From Trichaptum fuscoviolaceum (lineage: Eukaryota; Basidiomycota; Agaricomycetes; Hymenochaetales; Trichaptaceae): a stretch of DNA of 64,000 nt. Position 1 is the stretch's first letter; every line of letters starts with the position of its first letter. The stretch is taken from positions 1,736,001 to 1,800,000 of the forward strand of contig CAJSYZ010000003.1 in NCBI GenBank assembly GCA_910574455.1, read 5' to 3'. Shown here one piece after another: positions 38,876 to 49,440 of the stretch. The translations under genes and the position numbers were made by a program. The notes beneath the pieces were generated by a model. It searched no databases. It had not been told where the DNA came from and saw only the letters and a list, made by a program, of their open reading frames with translations.

Positions 38876-40005
38876 AATCTCCTGCTGGGCGATGTTCGAC
38901 ACTCAAGGAGTCCTGTGACCTTCCACACGTAATTTCCGAAGACTGTCTGGTCATCACTGCTTCGACCTATTAGAAGATATACACTATTTGTTGTAACAAG
39001 ATCTTCGCTGCCGGGCTTAGCACCTGACCATGGCAACCACTCGGAATTCTGGTGGTCGACACGACCGTTCGACATCAAGACCGTCTTCCATTTCGCATTG
39101 ATTCGCCTCTTTGTCACGCTCTTTGGATAGGTCTTCTGGCAAACTTCTTATCTCTCATATACCCGGTCTCCTATTTCCGTAATTAATCTCCTGCTGGGCG
39201 ATGCTCGATACTCAAGGAGCCTCGCGAGTCACCATACGCAATAACCGAATACCGGCTGGTTATCACTGCTTCGACCTATTAGAAGATATACACTATTCGT
39301 TGTAACAAAATCTTCGCTGCCGGGCTTAGCAGTTGTCCATGCCAAACATTCGGGATTCTTGGTGACCTACGAGGCCGTTCGACATCAAAACCATCTTCCA
39401 TCTTCCATTTGGCATTGATTCGCCTCCTTGTCACGCTCTTTGGAAGGGTCTACTGGCACATTTGTCCTGTCTCCCTAATCCTGTCTCCTCTCCTTTCCTC
39501 TAGTCTGCTAGGCGATGTTCGACACTCAAGGAGTTCTGTACCCCACCACACGCAATTTCCGAAGATCGCCTGGTTATCACTGCTTCGACCTATTAGAAGA
39601 TATACACTATTTGTTGTAACAAAATCTTCGCTGCCGGGCTTAGCAACTTAACCACGCCAATCACTCGGAGTTCTTGGTGGCCTACGGGGCCGTTCGACAT
39701 CGAGACCGTCTTCCATCTGACAAGGTTTCGCCTCTTTGTCACGCTCTTTGGATGGGTTTACTGGCAAATCGTTCTCGGACACTTCCCTCGACTCCCTCTC
39801 TCAAACTTTCTGGTTTTATTTCTTCTCATATGTATACCGCATGAAAACCGCTTAGAACTCACTGCTTCGACCTACTAGAAGGTATCTACACTTCGTCCAG
39901 GGACAGCCACTCTTGTAGGGAGAGTCGGACCTCGTCTTCTGTCGTTTGTAAAACTACCTTCGCTTTCGGGCTTAGCACCGTGACTTGACCGCGCCAAACA
40001 CTCGT
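38876..40005 (+). repeat. Tandem repeat, 3 full and 1 partial copy, ~310 bp unit
   Basis: The anchor cttcgacctattagaagat occurs at 38960, 39269 and 39583, and a diverged form at 39865. Spacing is 309, 314 and 282 bp. Each unit also shares ggcgatgttcgacactcaag (with changes), the phrase cttcgctgccgggcttagca, ccgttcgacatc and tcgcctcNttgtcacgctctttgga. Copies 1-3 cover about 38876-39184, 39185-39497 and 39498-39830. No long frame is shared by all copies, so the unit may be non-coding. Confidence 0.85.
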
Positions 40006-41325
40006 TTTCTTCTTCCTTTCACTCTTTCACTCCTTCTTTCTTTTTCATTTTAACTTCTGTTCATCTCTCTTATATATGTATATATTCTGTACATACACAC
40101 ACTCCTTTGGGCTTCGACATTTTCTTTTTCATAGCATTGACATCGTAAACTTTGCATTTTGAGTGCGCCTTGAGTAGTCAATGGTCGTAAGCTCAAGAGC
40201 GGTATTTCTCTTCGGGAGACCTACTGAAAGCTCGCCATTCCTGATTCTCAGGGGAAAATAAAGCTTTTCCGAGTTCCTGTTTCTTGACAAAGAGGAAAGA
40301 GTACAATGATATAAGTTGCATACATACTGTATACACAGTTTGTCATATCGAGTATGTAGGGAAGCTCCTGCCTATAGATTACGCTTGAAGTTGCACGACA
40401 GATTTATGAGTTGATGTGTTGTTCCAACGAAATCGTGTACAGAGTCACGGTTGCCCGCGTATCTGAGGATTTTTGCTCTGCAAGTACATAAGTGTTTATA
40501 GCTCGAGACCAAGAATAGAGCTTACTTATTATTTCATCATTTAAACGCTTCTCCATTTCTACATGGTCCTCTTCCAATGATCGTTGAGTTTGTTCGATGG
40601 CTCCAGGCCTTCATCGGTGCTTCTCATTTCTTCTTCGGTTTTAGGAGAGGAAACGGTCGACGAACAACCAAGCACGATGTGAAAGCTAATGCTCCCGCCT
40701 CACTAAGTATGGGGTTCATCTTCATCAATGAAGATTGTCATACTTAATTCCTCTGCCTGATTCTCCAGTTCGATAGTTTACGAATCTACATAGGGAATTT
40801 GAACAAGCGCTTGTCATCCAAATAAATGTGCGCGCTTACTCTGCAAATAATTAGATTTCGCTCAAGTTCAGCTATCCAAAGTACGTGGATGCGGCTTCAG
40901 ATGAAAGCGATAAGGCGTGAATTCATAGCTCGAATATCTCCATCACTCGCTACCCTTGTACTCTGATGTTGACCCTTGCATTTGGACAATGCATCACAGT
41001 CAGGCGATTTTCGCTGGATGGCCCGTGATCCGCAGATGCCCCAAGTTTCCCCAAGCGCAGCCAAGGCAGAGTTTTATGAACATAGAGACCATTTTGTCCA
41101 ACATGTAACAGGATTTGCAAGCAAGCTCTTTAGATGAGCGTGATGTCCTGTAGGCGAAATCAAACTAGACATTGTGCAGTAGACTAACAAGTCTGAACTT
41201 GAAGCTATGCTCTTTCACCACAATACACGGGTTGTCAGTTACAGCAGCAGACAGGGTTCTGAAGCTAAGCTCGTCGTTGTAGAGGCAAGGCAGATATTAT
41301 AGTTGCAGTGAGAGTTGTGAATTCA
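40006..41325. other. Intergenic, no gene seen
   Basis: This stretch begins with a pyrimidine-rich and TATA-like block (tatatatgtatatattctgtacata near 40072-40100) and then shows no open frame of note. It could be the far upstream region of a neighbouring gene. Confidence 0.5.
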
Positions 41326-41862
41326 ATGAGAGAGTATCAGCCTCTGGCTGTCGAACCGGCGTGGGAAGTGTTTGCTGGACCCCTTGATGCTCACAACGAG
41401 CAAAACTTTTTGTCCAGCTTCCCCAAGTCATTAGTTGAAACACCCAGGACTGCCATTGACTTTCGATTAGAAGAGAAGGCCACCAAAAACTCCTCTGCTA
41501 TCGAGAAACGAGCACGTTATCTACACGCACGCCTATGTTGCGGCTTGCCTTGCTCGCCGTCTGGATAGTCCACGCATGAGGTGTGCAGACAATACTGCAA
41601 AACACATCTCGTAAGTACTCAATATACCTGCTAAAACCACGAGCTTGTGACGCATAAGATTGCCTTCTGATTGATTTAGATTATCGATGGAGGCGATAGA
41701 GTCGCCGGAGAATACTTGAAGGGACGTTCGCATACGCTTGAGTCTCAAGACCTCGCTGAAATCGCTAGGCAGAGAGCGTGCCCTGTTGTCATTTACTCGC
41801 CCTCGCTTTTGTTGTCTCTTGCTCTCCACACCACCTACCAACTGGCTGCCAAAAGATCGTAG
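41326..41862 (+). CDS. Weak candidate gene, exon chain unresolved
   Basis: An ATG at 41326 opens 80 codons to a stop at 41566-41568, and a second open block at 41680..41862 reads IIDGGDRVAGEYLKG onward to a stop. The region between holds a good donor (gtaagt at 41612) and an acceptor (ttgatttag, 41679), but I could not link the two blocks in one phase. A 122-codon frame on the - strand (41533-41901) overlaps, so the coding strand itself is in doubt. No domain is recognised. Confidence 0.2.
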
Positions 41863-42492
41863 ACTGTCGACTATGCAGGTGGCTGGAGAGGACGCCCTCA
41901 ACCCCGTACTCTCGAAGTACGATTATTTATCCAAATCTGGGCTTTGCTTTGTCTCGCTGTGGTTCAGAACACGAGGTCATCGAGTGCACAAGCGAGTGTC
42001 GTATATCGCTTCTGTCGCAGGACGCAAAATTCTGCAGGCGTATAAGAGGCCGTCGGCACGCGCTACGTGCATACCCTCGTCGAAATCGCGCTGTTCAGGT
42101 TGCTGTTCGGTATGTTCCACGCTCGTAATGTGTCGTTATGGGACTGATCTTGCTCCGATAGGGTGTTGAATAAGGTAGCGAAGACCACGAATTCGTAGAC
42201 TACAAAAGCGGCGAGATCTTGCCTGCATAGCTCCCGATTTCCTCCTTTTTGGTCTTCTGCGCCGTCACTGTCGGGTAACTCCTTCGAGCAGCTTCTCCGC
42301 AGAGCAGTTGCTTATCGGTTGGAACGAGGTTTCGTCTGTCGAAATCGGTGGTGGAACAAAGCTCTCTTGAGGTTACGATGACATCTTTCTTGCAGAGAAA
42401 GCTGCCTTGAAGTTGAGATGGCAGACATTGGGTGAGAAAAGCGTCAGATAAATACATTGAAAATCATCCTAATACACGACTTCTTTGACGTT
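41863..42492. other. Spacer, no supported gene
   Basis: Two overlapping + frames continue to about 42170 and a short - frame lies at 42200-42457; none has a domain or splice support. The 3' end of the following - strand gene is expected just above 42400. Confidence 0.45.
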
Positions 42493-44104
42493 TTACAGAT
42501 AGTAGATCAAATTGGGAACGAAGGTGATTTGCCTACGATGATCAGCACGGGGTGACCTTCTGTCGGGCCTATTCTTCGGCGCTCCCGCTCTGTACTTCTT
42601 GCGTTGAATGTTACCGTATTCGTCTACCATTCTTCCCAGACGCTAGAAGGTAAGTGATAAAGTCAGTGTCAATCCCATTCTTCATGTGCATAAGACGTAC
42701 TGTGTGGAACTCGCGATCTTCATACGAGTGCACATTGAGCCACAGCTCCTTCGCTGCTTCGTCGACTGCCATGCAGGCGTACTGCTCCGCATTGCCGCGA
42801 CATATCTTGTCGCCAGCTTTCTTGAATAACGTGTGCAGCCCGAAGCTGTAGCCGTCCTCGCAGAAGTGGAGCGCGAGAGTTTCTCCTACGATCGTCACGT
42901 CGGTGCTGACGACCAACTCGTGCTCGAGACACTTCCCGAGGAGCTCGAGCATGTCCAAGCCTTTAATGGTGTTGAGGAGCCGGTAGATCTCGGAGTCGCT
43001 GAGCTCGCCGCCGCGGCTAAGACGACCCGCAATGGCCACGTACTCCTTCCTAGTGAGGAGCCGCTTGCCTCCAGGTTCGGAGCACTGTGAAAGTCAATAA
43101 GATCATGTTGGACATGATGTCAAAGGAGAGCTCACCGATGGGGCCCAGATGCTCTTGATCTCATTGATGATTGTTCGCTTGAGATTCTGGATCCTATCAT
43201 CTCTCAGACCTTTCTCTTCCTTCGTCCTCGCATAATGATCCGCTGGCCCAACCCACGCGAGTATGAAAGGCATAAACTCGGTGACGGTGAGCAAGGGGCT
43301 GAATTCCCTGATCAGCTCGACCAGGTTTACATTGGAGACGTCGGTGTACGCGAAGCCATATACATTGTAGCCGGCTACCGCGTCTTCTAAAATTTGGTTT
43401 CGTGCAGACAGGGACAGTTGTCCATCCCTGCCGTTGCTGTATTTTGAATCTTCGGAAATAATTCTGTCCTTCAGGTCCTGTACGTCTTTTTCGCCGAGTG
43501 CATTAAGCACCTTCCGTTCGGGAGCGCGAGCGCACTCGTCCGCGATGCAGGCTACTTGATGGAGCAACTTGCTCTCTTCGTGATCCACAGACCAGATCGG
43601 TTGGACAAGTTGGTGGTGCTTCGAGATGCTGTAGTCCGAACACGCTATCACCGCTGCCGGCGACAGACCCGGCACCACGGCGTGTTTGGAATTCCGGAAA
43701 TGATAGTCCCGGCGAGCGCTGATCTCGGACAGACTCGATCTCGGAGATGAGGAAGATGTCGATGAAGATGTCGATGTCGTTGGAGAGGAGGTGTCGTCGA
43801 TGAGATCGGGTATTGACATAGTGGAAGAGTCGTGATGCGGAACGTTCACCGGAGGTCCAGGAAATATCTCCTCGTTGGCTTGGTTGCCGTAGCCACCAAT
43901 GGCAAGAGTGAGTGGCTCACGATGAGGTTGAGGGACGTGCAGCTGTTGAGGGAGTTGAAGCGGTCGCGGAGGTCCTGTACTGTAAAGAATCTCCGGCCCG
44001 AGCGTGTTGCGATTGGGTGGGTACTGTGGTTGGGCCCGCGAAAAGCTGTGCGAGAGCGTAGAGCGGGTTCTTGTTGACGATAGAAAAGGGTTGTTGCGAA
44101 TCAT
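42493..44104 (-). CDS. Unidentified 500-aa protein
   Basis: complement(join(42493..42642,42701..43084,43136..44104)); both introns have canonical ends (51 and 58 bp) and keep phase. The first ~130 residues are Pro/Ser-rich and disordered, with a Ser/Thr run near residues 108-125. Residues 150-325 look globular, for example IWSVDHEESKLLHQVACIADEC and EFSPLLTVTEFMPFILAWVG. Exon 2 is helical (LLTRKEYVAIAGRLSRGGE, CLEHELVVSTDVTIVGETLALHF). The C-terminus is basic (NIQRKKYRAGAPKNRPDRRS). I do not recognise the family; it may be lineage-specific. No signal peptide or membrane segment is seen. Confidence 0.7.
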
Positions 44105-45102
44105 GGTTGAAAGCGCAGAGTATACTTAGAAGGTGTGGGGGTCTGTTGCAGTTCGAAGGAAAGCCGGTGCTGAGTCCCAAGACTAGTTCAGGTTGTTTTT
44201 GTAGGCGAACTACTGAGGGCACGTGTCGACCTTGTAACCAGACCTAGCTCCCTCACTAAAGGCCATCCTTGTATTCTGTCTCGCATTTTCGACTGGATCA
44301 GGGAGGTTAGTCGCGTCGCTAACCGTGCATGTTAACAACATTGTGCGCCCTAGATCAAGGGATCCGTGCCATCAATAAACCCCGCCGACCTCGTTTTTCA
44401 CTTTGCTCACAGTCTCGGGCGAGGCAGACCCTATCCTCACGGTCTCTCGCTAATCGAAGGCGACTGTTGTAAGCATAGATCCGTCTGTATATTCTGGTGC
44501 CTCTACTGATAGGAGATGGTTTAATTTCCAGACACCTCCCTGTACACGTGGATCAAATTCTTGTATTAGCGCGCCATATTCGTATGCTATGAAAGTGTAC
44601 ATAGACGCCTGTACAACACGCCTTTTGTTCGCTAAATGCAGAAATTCTCTATCAAACACGTTTTTCCCAATTCAATTTGAAATTTGAAACTGTCGGCGGA
44701 GCCCACGACGCTATCGATGCATTACTTTAAACCGACTAGATCTTTTCTCCTCGAAGTAAACTCAAGGCCTTTCGCACTAAACCGGGGTGCTGCGTTTTGA
44801 TCGGAACAGACCCTCCGCGGAATGGCGTCTTCACCATGACTCGACCTTTCAGAAGGCCGAAGACGCGTTTAACTAGGGGAGGGGGGGCACGGAGTCAAGT
44901 CCAATTTCCAAAGTTCCTTGGTCTTTGAACACGCATAAACCCGACTACAGGCAGCTGTTTCTGAGTGCCTTCGATGGCCTGCGCACTGGCACTGATGCAC
45001 ACAAATTAGTGGGTTTAGCAGTGCTATGGATGGCTTGCGCGTACGCTGCCGAACGTGTAGGCGCAACGACGCATTTACACCCTGTACACACGGGAAACAC
45101 AA
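44105..45102. other. Intergenic, no gene seen
   Basis: The upstream region of the 500-aa gene. Frames on either strand are short and unsupported. Confidence 0.5.
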
Positions 45103-45299
45103 GAGGCTGTCTGAAATCAAGACAGGGTCGTAAAGTATTGTCACTTCTTCAAAGGTCTGTCTTTCTTTCAGACAATTCTTACGTTTCTGGGCGGTGATTG
45201 GCTGAGGAAGGCTGTCTCAAGCGTTTTGTCTCAACAATTGACAGCCCTTGAAAGAAGGGACACCGCTTCATAGACCCTGTCACACATTGAGACAGCCTC
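45103..45299. mobile_element. MITE-like element with terminal inverted repeats
   Basis: The first 27 bp (gaggctgtct ... gacagggtc) and the last 27 bp are reverse complements at 21 positions, with 10 and 9 bp perfect blocks at the ends. Inside, 45209-45250 forms a further inverted repeat of the same ggctgtc/gacagcc motif. The 197-bp length and lack of any coding capacity fit a MITE or a nested pair. I see no clear target-site duplication, so the superfamily is open. Confidence 0.55.
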
Positions 45300-47942
45300 C
45301 GATGTTTGCTGTGTGTGCCAGGCCGCTCGGATAACTCATCTAGCCCGATTTATCGTGCTCACTGAGAATCGGTACCGCTGCGTTTCCTTGCCTGATGCAA
45401 GCCTCCGCTAGCAAGCTCTTGGGCACTGCATTGTTTACAACCTGTTCCTACACAACTGCAGGCACGCTGTGCTATGCATGTATCTCAAGCTAATAACCCA
45501 CACCCCTTCAGAGATTTACCCTTACAGCGTGCTCTTTGCGGACCTTTCACGTCAATTAGCTAAAGGCGAAGGCTATCGATGCAGGCTGATGTCAATATCT
45601 TAGTTAGCTTGCTACCGACGCCAACAAAGACTTGTCCTACCTGTCTTCCGGTGTCCTCCGTTTTAGCATGCCTATGACATGCGGTGGCGGCGAATCTCCG
45701 AAAGCGCGATGACATGAGGAATAGTATAAGAAGTCTGCCGGGTGACTTATGGTAGTCGCAGCTACCAAGCGATCAGATTCGTCCTCAATATGTCTACTTT
45801 TCCCTAGCGTGCGTGGGCACAAACCCAAAGCACCCTCGGTGCGGCACATCACTAAGGGTGTGGGGGATAAAGACGAACACGTACAAGCCGAGTTCTTCAA
45901 CTCCCTTCTCCCCCGCTGCAGACTCTACGGACAGGATGTTGGAAAATAAGGAAAACCCCAATTTTTTTGAATAACGGGCCGCCGGGTGTCTCGTGAAGGT
46001 ACCTTGACTGCGGCTGCGTATGTCACTTTGAGCATAGTCCCCTTGAATGCCATCACTACACCGCCATTTCTCTACTCAGAAGAGATCTCCACAGGAGTAG
46101 TGAAGTAGAGCCTTTCTTAAACGAGATTATGGAGAAGATTGGTTTCGCAGTGTCCGCAGGGAGCGAAGTCTGGTCACTGGATGTGCTATAGTCGTTGACC
46201 ACGAGAAAGCGAAGACCTCAGGCTTTGATGGTTGAAAGCTATAATATGATCTTAGCAGAATCGTTAGAATATAAAAGGTGAACCAGATAGCAGGAAGATA
46301 GGGCTAATTGTTCCAGTAGGCAAACGACTGCGATGTCGTCGAGTTTCTGCACTTCGGAATGATTTGTGGTTCGGCGGGGATTTAATTCTTATTCTTAATT
46401 CGCGGAGCCACAATCTCGGCGACTCGGATTCAGATGTGCTTCCCATGATCTTCGAGTCTTCGACTTACTTTCGCGTACAGCTTCAAGTTGCAGAGCGTCT
46501 ATCATTGGTGAGTGGCATTGAATAGGGCCGTCGAAAAACGATGGGTTGTCACCATCAGAATTTAAATTTCCACTCCATATATCTCGTTCTGACAATACTA
46601 CATACACACTATAAGCCGGGATTGAGTCTAGTTATTACAGCCTAAGTACTCGGAAAGCTACAAATGGAAGATAAAAAGGACTGTGTATAGGACTGAAGTG
46701 ACTGAAATCCTGATGTCTCATCCAGCCAATACTAGGTAAAGGATGACCATGAGGAACATTAGAGAATCCAATTATGCTAGCTATGCGACTTCCCGAGATG
46801 GTTCACGAAATTGATTTCGTTCTTTAAGCTGTAACGGGTTTGAAAACATGACATCATCTTGCCGTGCACATAATTACCATAGGTGATAGTATTTCGAATG
46901 AAAATGTAGTCCATGTAAAGCTAAATATGTATTTTGACCTAGGAGCTCACTGGCAATGACATCAATAGAGGCTGTTTAAAACAGTGAAATGGATAAGAAG
47001 AATAAATATTATTGTACCTTCTTATACTTGATAAACATTGAACCTAATATCCATGCATGTCGTGACATTTGTCAGTATTAGATTTGTATAGAATATTGTA
47101 GTGTTTCCGTTCAAGCCTTTCTATCAGTAGAAGCAGCGAACTCGTTGTCAGAGAAACTGCTTGCTATGGAGAATGATTAGGGATGTCGTAAAATTGGAAA
47201 AGATGTGTATATATCTTACCATGATCTTAGTCCAGAGAGAATCTCGGAACCGGAGCTGATGATCGACGGTGTCAAAACTGCACAGCCATTCGGAAATTAG
47301 CGTCTTCCTTTTTGTAAACAAACGCTAAACGCCACAGGCTCCCACCATGGCATACATAGGTTCTGGAGAACTCGCACAAAGATCGCCCACACCACATTAC
47401 TACATTCACTATGAAAGCGGTATACCAGTGGCAGAGAATAAATGGGACACTTGATTTTCTACGAAGAACGGTTCCTCTTGCTTACTATGGGCTATTCATA
47501 TGCAAGCTACACTAACAATCGTCGTATCGACCTACTCATACAAGAGTGGCTACAGTATTAGGTGCGGGAGGGGCTCAGTATAGAGAAATAATAGCTGAAA
47601 GCCAACACCCACAACTCTATGAAGGTTCACTCTCTCAGTACGCTGAATTGTATTACTTATTGCGCTTCATTTTAAAGCTTGTAATCTAGATATGGAACGA
47701 TTAATTATGGTGATTTGTATTGCATCGATATCATTCTCCACTCCATCAGAACAAGCCAATCCGTATCCACTAATCGTGCTTTTTTTTTTTAGAAATAGGA
47801 GTGTTTCCTTCTGGTTGTAGCTATAGGATCATGACGATGAACCGTGACGGTTTACACTTCTTAGAAACGAGGGGTTGTGTAAGCCACCGAGCACAGACAT
47901 AGCCATATGGATCGCAGTAAGACTTACCGAGATAGCATATTC
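45300..47942. other. AT-richer gene-poor stretch
   Basis: No frame above 87 codons and no domain. The block 46600-47800 is visibly AT-rich. It may contain decayed sequence; nothing can be assigned. Confidence 0.5.
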
Positions 47943-48095
47943 CTAATTACCAGGAGGCGTGTGGACGCAGCACGCATTAGGGGGAAAGTCGGGCTCGCAG
48001 ACGATCTGGCAGTTTGGAGTGGGGGTTGCTTGGGCTTGGGAGGCCAGCAGAAGAGCTGCGAGGAGTGCGCTGAGAGTGGTGGTAATAAAATTCAT
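47943..48095 (-). CDS. Small secreted Cys-rich peptide 1
   Basis: A 50-aa protein. Residues 1-23 form a signal peptide (Met-Asn, Thr-rich start, Leu/Ala core LLAALLLASQAQA). The mature ~27 residues carry the spacing C-x3-C-x8-C-C-x2-T-P (C29, C33, C42, C43), which is also found in the peptide at 48930-49094. A TATAAAAGA box lies at 48181-48189, about 90 bp upstream on the - strand, fitting a strongly driven short gene. The reading frame ends right after a possible donor (gtaatt), so a further short exon cannot be excluded. Function unknown; secretion is predicted from the signal peptide. Confidence 0.7.
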   Translation of the reverse strand: MNFITTTLSALLAALLLASQAQATPTPNCQIVCEPDFPPNACCVHTPPGN

Positions 48096-48929
48096 GGTGC
48101 CAGTGAGTGTAGTGAGCGAGAAGTGTATAAGGCTCGGTGCAGTGTACTGGATTTGAGAGAAGCGTCAGCGAGAATCCCACTCTTTTATACCGCACCGAGA
48201 TCTCATTTGAGCCCCCTTAAGTTCGAAACATCATGTATCATGAGGTCAGTGAGGTAGGGCGTAGCACATTGTTGTTTGATGATCAGAGATCGCAGCAAGA
48301 GTAATTAGTTGGGAGTGCAGGGTATTAGCATACTTCAAGAGGTACCATTAGCATTGTCGTTATGTCTTCGAATGGTAGACCTCCAATCGGATAGAATTGT
48401 CATGTTCAAGGCACATAAGCTGTGCAAGAAGCATATGAGGGAGGAGCGAGGGTTCAACGGAGAGAAAAAAAATTGTTTGGGAGAATGATGCACCTGACTC
48501 ATTACACTGCTCACCGACTGTGTTGTACGCGACCCTTTCAGTGATTTGGTTACTCTCTGTGTTTGCCATCACACCCTAAAAGGACCGAGATGAGTGATTT
48601 ACAGAGGCAATGTCTGGAATGGTCGGTCAATACTCAAAATAACTCACCGTTTCATCGGTGAGAGTGTCGACTGAGACCGGTGTTAGTGCTTTGATGTTAT
48701 TCGAAGAATGATAATAAGCCTAAGACGAACGCCGCACTGAATCAGGGAAATACTATATTGGGAACGAGGGATCAATGAGTGATCAACCCTTGCTCGAAGC
48801 CGCATGACGAAGTACATGATCCGCGTATACATGTCCGACCCTTAAGCAGTCTTTACATTCTATGCAATGAGTCAACAACCAAAATCTTTGACATAGCACA
48901 ATCGCTCACTCTCCAGGATATTGAGCATG
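48096..48929. other. Spacer between peptides 1 and 2 with small spliced frame
   Basis: It holds the promoter of peptide 1 and, on the - strand, a possible small spliced frame described separately (48406-48719). The rest is unassigned. Confidence 0.5.
48406..48719 (-). CDS. Possible small spliced gene, 5' end not found
   Basis: Two exons, 48719..48648 and 48575..48515, join in phase across an intron with gtgagt donor and ttttag acceptor to read IKALTPVSVDTLTDETG then VMANTESNQITERVAYNTV. A third short exon (48419..48406) would end the frame at a TGA. The first exon is preceded by an acceptor (gtcttag) but I could not find the ATG exon. No domain is recognised. Confidence 0.3.
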
Positions 48930-49094
48930 TCAAGTAGGTAAGCTCTTAAGACAAAGTGGCCTCCGGGTGGGAGTCGGAATGCAGCATTTCGGTGTTTCTC
49001 CTGGAAGACAGAGATAATCGCAGTTTGCAGAGACATCGCTTGCGATTAGCAAGGATGCGATAACGGCGGCGAGTGTTGTTGAGAAGAGCTTCAT
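48930..49094 (-). CDS. Small secreted Cys-rich peptide 2
   Basis: A 54-aa protein. Signal peptide residues 1-23 (MKLFSTTLAAVIASLLIASD, then VSA). The mature part reads NCDYLC then CCIPTPTRRP, giving C-x3-C-x7-C-C-x2-T-P (C25, C29, C37, C38) and one more Cys near the end (C48). It is the left-arm copy of the peptide starting at 63960: signal peptides and ~340 bp upstream are clearly homologous. TATA box at 49187-49195, ~95 bp upstream. It lies downstream of, and on the same strand as, the kinase at 50614-52807. Function unknown. Confidence 0.75.
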   Translation of the reverse strand: MKLFSTTLAAVIASLLIASDVSANCDYLCLPGETPKCCIPTPTRRPLCLKSLPT

Positions 49095-49440
49095 ATTGAC
49101 TTTGGGCCGAGAGCTAGGTGTGTATGCAAACCTTCAAGTCTCCCGGAAAGTCTAAGTGGCGGCATCGGTTATTTTCCATTGTTGATGTTTTATACGGCGG
49201 CTAGTGCAGAGCAAAGCTCAATGGTAAGAGGAATAATGATTGAGGACCTGGTGCGGGACACCTCCCGGCTTCGCGGGTCTCCCGAAATGTTGCAACTGCT
49301 GTGTGATGGTCATTTGGACATATCGGGATTGGGCGTTCATAATGATGTAGAACATCATTCGTTTCAGTATGCCAGACAGCAGAAGGGATTATACATTCTT
49401 AACTGCGTATAACGGCGTGCCGTGATCACCTTTAAAATGC
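49095..49440 (-). promoter_or_regulatory. Conserved promoter block of secreted peptide 2
   Basis: On the - strand this block reads, toward the gene, ccattgagctttgctctgc, acatcaacaatgg, ccgatgccgccac and ctttccgggaga, each with a near-identical partner upstream of the right-arm peptide (63780-63885). A TATAAAAC box sits at 49187-49195. In the right arm the matching site reads tatgaaac, and a new TATAAAA lies at 63895-63901, closer to the start. Confidence 0.65.

Noticed and set aside
38848..39117. - strand frame over repeat copy 1 as a gene
   Set aside because: The frame is broken in the other copies of the same unit, so it is not conserved.
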